17,340 nucleotides of DNA from Bacillota bacterium (GTDB lineage Bacteria > Bacillota_A > Clostridia > Lachnospirales > WQUN01), in NCBI GenBank assembly GCA_009786175.1, contig WQTQ01000191.1, positions 1-17,340 on the forward strand, given 5' to 3'. A program made the position numbers and the translations under genes. Position 1 is the first letter of the stretch; each line of letters starts with the position of its first letter. Of the stretch, positions 15,247 through 17,340 are shown piece after piece. The notes below the pieces were generated by a model. It had not been told where the DNA came from. It worked only from the letters and a program-made list of their open reading frames with translations, and searched no databases.

Positions 15247-16038
15247 ATGTTAAATGAGAAACACGCAATTTCAAAATGGTATGCAGACATGTACGACCAA
15301 AACGAAACCTATACCGATGACGTAGAATTTATTCTGTCTGTTATAGGGCCGCAACCCAAAAAAATTTTGGAAGTCTGTTGTGGCAGCGGGCGCATTCTTG
15401 TACCGCTGGCAAAAGCAGGCTATACCGTTACGGGTTTTGACGCAGATGAATTCATGCTTAGCAAAATATCCGCTAAGGCCAACGGGCTTGAAAACATCAA
15501 GTGGCATAAAGCCGACGCAACCAACAGCGATTGGGGAAATGGCTACGATGTGGTTGTTCTTGCAGGCAATATTTTGTTCAATATCGTATCTGACATGGAC
15601 TACGATAAAGCCCAGGAGTTGTTTATACAAAAAGCTGCCGACGCGCTTGTACCCGGCGGATACGTGTATATCGCCTACAACCCGGGCGGGCATAAATTAA
15701 CACAGCCGGGACAATCTGTAGATTATGACGGCACCATTGCATGGAGTTGGGAAGGCACAGACAGCAGCGGGAATACAGGCAAAGCAGCAATAAGGTCGGG
15801 TTCCTACGATGCTGATACGGGTATCGACAAATTTACACGCATTTTTGAGCTAACCCTTGCAACCGGCGAAAAAATACAACAGGAAGTAGCTTGCCAAAAA
15901 CATTTCGCCACTCTTGGGCAAATACATGAATGGCTAGCCTCCGCCGGGTTTGTTATCGAATTGGAATGCGAGAATTTTGATAAGAAGTCTATAGATGATG
16001 ATTCTTGTTCGCTTATAATTTACGCACGGAAGAAGTAA
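15247..16038 (+). CDS. Class I SAM-dependent methyltransferase
   Basis: A 263-residue protein with the Rossmann-type methyltransferase core: motif I ILEVCCGSGRILVPLA at residues 40-55, the acidic ribose contact in GFDADEFML (63-71), the motif II/post-I region around KWHKADATNSDW (about 85-96), and YDVVVLAGNILFNIV (100-114). VPGGYVYIAYNPGG (about 136-149) is motif III. It fits the Methyltransf_11/25 type that acts on small molecules. The target is not readable from sequence. The upstream ATG-like leader and alternative hairpins suggest control at translation. A strong GGAGGA precedes the ATG by 7 bases. It stands alone between two terminators, so it is probably a single-gene unit. It lacks the N-terminal fold and adenine-binding motif pattern of Erm rRNA dimethylases. 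Confidence 0.88.
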   Translation: MLNEKHAISKWYADMYDQNETYTDDVEFILSVIGPQPKKILEVCCGSGRILVPLAKAGYTVTGFDADEFMLSKISAKANGLENIKWHKADATNSDWGNGYDVVVLAGNILFNIVSDMDYDKAQELFIQKAADALVPGGYVYIAYNPGGHKLTQPGQSVDYDGTIAWSWEGTDSSGNTGKAAIRSGSYDADTGIDKFTRIFELTLATGEKIQQEVACQKHFATLGQIHEWLASAGFVIELECENFDKKSIDDDSCSLIIYARKK

Positions 16039-16063
16039 GTTTAAATGCATTTATGTATAAAAA

Positions 16064-16097
16064 GGCCCCCGGAAAAATCAGTTTTTCGGGGGTCTTT
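16064..16097 (+). terminator. Rho-independent terminator after the methyltransferase
   Basis: CCCCC-GG-AAAAA (16066-16077) pairs with TTTTT-C-GGGGG (16082-16092), with one unpaired G and a 4-base loop, followed by TCTTT. The A-run before and T-run after the GC core make it possibly bidirectional. Confidence 0.78.
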
Positions 16098-16170
16098 AAA
16101 GTGCTGTTTTTTGCTAATTTTTTCTACCAAGCCCATGGCACGTCATATTTTTGAATATTTTAATCTGCGG

Positions 16171-16301
16171 TTAATATTTCATTGCATATACTCCTCAAAA
16201 TCTTCAAGCGGGGCATCAAAGTCATCAGCCATCCACATTTTGTCAGACATGCATCCATACTCAAAAGGCGGCCTTACAAATGCCTGCTTTGTTTTCCTCA
16301 T
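16171..16301 (-). pseudogene. Relic of a DUF2281/VapB-type antitoxin and the first codons of its toxin
   Basis: On the minus strand, ATG at 16301 opens a 40-codon frame ending at 16179. Its end, KMWMADDFDAPLEDFEEYM, resembles the conserved tail of DUF2281-type antitoxins, preceded by RPPFEYGCM. Normal members have about 30 or more further N-terminal residues, so this is a truncated gene. The stop overlaps an ATG (ATGA at 16179-16182), as is usual when a VapC-like PIN toxin follows. But that frame reads only Met-Lys-Tyr before TAA (16171), whereas PIN toxins commonly begin MKYLLDT. No PIN-domain sequence follows, so the toxin is lost. A minus-strand promoter-like pair lies upstream. The match to the family is from memory of its motif. 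Confidence 0.5.
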
Positions 16302-16321
16302 TGGTAAAAGATTACCCAATA

Positions 16322-16351
16322 ATTATATCACACTTTTCACGTAAGGGACAA
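16322..16351 (-). promoter_or_regulatory. Sigma-A-like promoter for the antitoxin relic
   Basis: Reading the minus strand, TTGTCC (16351-16346) and a perfect TATAAT (16327-16322) are 18 bases apart. Transcription would start about 14 bases before the relic's ATG, leaving an almost leaderless message without a clear ribosome-binding site. GGTAA and TTACC just before the ATG could form a small hairpin. Confidence 0.4.
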
Positions 16352-16359
16352 ATTTATAA

Positions 16360-16600
16360 TAGACCACTTTTCCGCAAAAAAATAGCACAAGCCTCCTCGA
16401 CTTGTACCCTATTCTTGAATTTGGTAATTTTTCCCACATCATTTTGGCATAAACTAATACAACCCTGTGGAATTCACACCAATTTATAAACATAAAATAC
16501 CACACAAATGTCAACTTGTAAAGCATTTTACTAAAAAAAAGCAGAAAAACGTAAACAAATTGATATGCGCTGTCACAATGCATGACACCCGGCTATTTGC
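16360..16600. other. AT-rich intergenic stretch without a recognised gene
   Basis: About 240 bases with no convincing coding frame. It contains a TTGACA (-35-like) on the minus strand at 16514-16509, A- and T-runs, and an inverted repeat TGTCA/TGACA (16571-16575 and 16583-16587) that could be a regulator site for helD. It may hold further decayed remains of the toxin-antitoxin module. Confidence 0.4.
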
Positions 16601-16603
16601 GGT

Positions 16604-16632
16604 TTTACTTTCCTGTGGAAAAAGTGTAGAGT
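16604..16632 (+). promoter_or_regulatory. Possible sigma-A promoter of helD
   Basis: TTTACT (16604-16609) and TAGAGT (16627-16632) are separated by 17 bases, each four of six matches to consensus. The spacing is ideal but the boxes are weak. An inverted repeat TGTCA-7-TGACA (16571-16587) sits just upstream. Confidence 0.3.
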
Positions 16633-16691
16633 AATTCGTACAAAAACGAGGGAGCGGCTGCCCTTAAATAAATTAAGTAGGAGATTAGCGC

Positions 16692-17340
16692 ATGAATCAT
16701 CCAGATTATGTATCCGAAAACGAGTATTTGCAGGCAGTGCTGGAATATATAAAAGATTCCCTGCCAGCCCTTGCCGCGCAGAAAGAAGAACTTGACGCAA
16801 GGGTGTCTTACGCCCTAAAGCATATGAACATTGACAACCCGGAACAATTTAATGAATGGACCGTAAACCTAAGCCTGTTAGACGGCCAAAAAACTAAAGT
16901 GGCGCAAATGCAATTTGCCCTGGGTAAACCATATTTCGCCCGTGTAGATTTTAAACAGAACAACATAGAAACCCACTATATCGGCAAAATGACATTGCTG
17001 GACGACTTAAAAATGCTAATTACAGACTGGCGCGCGCCGGTATCGTCGTTGTACTACGAAGGGCGCATAGGCCAATCGTCCTACGACTGCCCCGACGGTA
17101 CAATAACCGGCGAAATTACGTTAAAAAGACAGTATCAAATTAACGGCGGCAAGCTGGAAGGGTTTACGGATATCGACATAACGGCAAATGACGACTTCCT
17201 GCAAGCGGCGTTGGGGGCCAGCAAAGACAGACGACTTGGCGATATTGTAGCCACAATACAGGCAGAACAAAACAAAATTATCCGCGCGCCCCTTTACCAG
17301 CCGCTTCTGGTACAGGGTGCGGCGGGCAGGGGTAAAACCA
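16692..17340 (+). CDS. helD: RNA polymerase recycling motor HelD (UvrD/Rep-like ATPase), N-terminal part
   Basis: Cut by the window edge after 216 codons. HelD is a superfamily-1 helicase-like ATPase that binds RNA polymerase and removes it from stalled complexes; in some bacteria it also protects against rifamycins. The N-terminal coiled-coil arm (about 10-75) is rich in Lys, Glu and Leu. The family segment ITDWRAPVSSLYYEGRIG (113-130) follows, then LKRQY, a FxDID-like stretch ending in ITANDDFLQAAL, RLGDIVATIQAEQNKIIR, and finally a Walker A motif GAAGRGKT. The ATG at 16692 has AGGAG 8 bases upstream and gives the normal N-terminus. The Walker A loop has Arg where Ser is more usual but still fits GxxxxGKT. 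ATPase motifs II-VI lie beyond the window. Confidence 0.9.
   Translation, partial: MNHPDYVSENEYLQAVLEYIKDSLPALAAQKEELDARVSYALKHMNIDNPEQFNEWTVNLSLLDGQKTKVAQMQFALGKPYFARVDFKQNNIETHYIGKMTLLDDLKMLITDWRAPVSSLYYEGRIGQSSYDCPDGTITGEITLKRQYQINGGKLEGFTDIDITANDDFLQAALGASKDRRLGDIVATIQAEQNKIIRAPLYQPLLVQGAAGRGKT

Noticed and set aside
15247..16038. An Erm-type rRNA methyltransferase, given the leader-like upstream frame
   Set aside because: The motif order and the GCGSG-like motif I with downstream PGGYVYIAYNPGG fit small-molecule methyltransferases, and Erm signatures are not seen.
16045..16344. A 99-residue plus-strand frame after the methyltransferase
   Set aside because: It runs through the terminator hairpin and is antisense to the antitoxin relic, with no ribosome-binding site and no recognisable motif.
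1..17340. CRISPR arrays, tRNA or rRNA genes, complete insertion sequences
   Set aside because: I read the non-coding parts on both strands and found no regularly spaced repeats, no tRNA cloverleaf pattern and no intact transposase.

Overview
This window looks like a chromosomal piece of a Gram-positive, Clostridia-type bacterium (Lachnospiraceae or a relative is my best guess, from protein flavour alone). Supporting signs are lipoprotein-type adaptors, a family-2 GalT, a HelD-type RNA polymerase recycling factor, AAAGGGG/AGGAGG ribosome-binding sites and occasional TTG starts. All intact genes lie on the plus strand. The GH51 arabinofuranosidase and GalT point to a user of plant polysaccharides or galactosides, as expected in gut or rumen.

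Layout. (1) 10-1068: a Gfo/Idh/MocA sugar-type dehydrogenase, closed by a hairpin palindrome. (2) 1135-4366: an almost complete GTP-to-preQ1 pathway (queF, queC, queD, queE, folE). queF is separated from the rest by about 500 bases of debris: the N-terminus of a REP-associated tyrosine transposase (RAYT) with a GTAG-flanked REP-like hairpin, joined in frame to an unrelated tail, followed by a DUF3791 gene without its usual companion. (3) 4392-10743: three consecutive lipoprotein HlyD/MacA-like adaptors translationally chained to a 950-residue double-FtsX ABC permease, with no ATPase gene anywhere in the window. (4) 10772-12247: a cytoplasmic GH51 alpha-L-arabinofuranosidase, then a strong hairpin. 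(5) 12362-14973: galT (family 2) and a uroporphyrinogen-decarboxylase-like barrel protein, then a palindrome that shares its sequence with the one at 1076-1115, and a terminator. (6) 15160-16097: a possible leader peptide with competing hairpins, a class I SAM methyltransferase and a terminator. (7) 16098-16691: AT-rich intergenic DNA holding, on the minus strand, the relic of a DUF2281/VapB-type antitoxin whose toxin partner is reduced to three codons. (8) 16692-end: the start of helD.

FolE, QueD, QueE, QueC and QueF together convert GTP to preQ1, the queuosine precursor inserted into tRNA by Tgt (not in this window). I see no terminator between queF and the end of the arabinofuranosidase gene, so about 11 kb could be read through. 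The most unusual points are the three-adaptor exporter without an ATPase, the debris inside the queuosine locus, the shared palindrome at both ends of the 14-kb block, the leader-peptide-like arrangement before the methyltransferase, and the toxin-antitoxin relic. None of these proves a new system.
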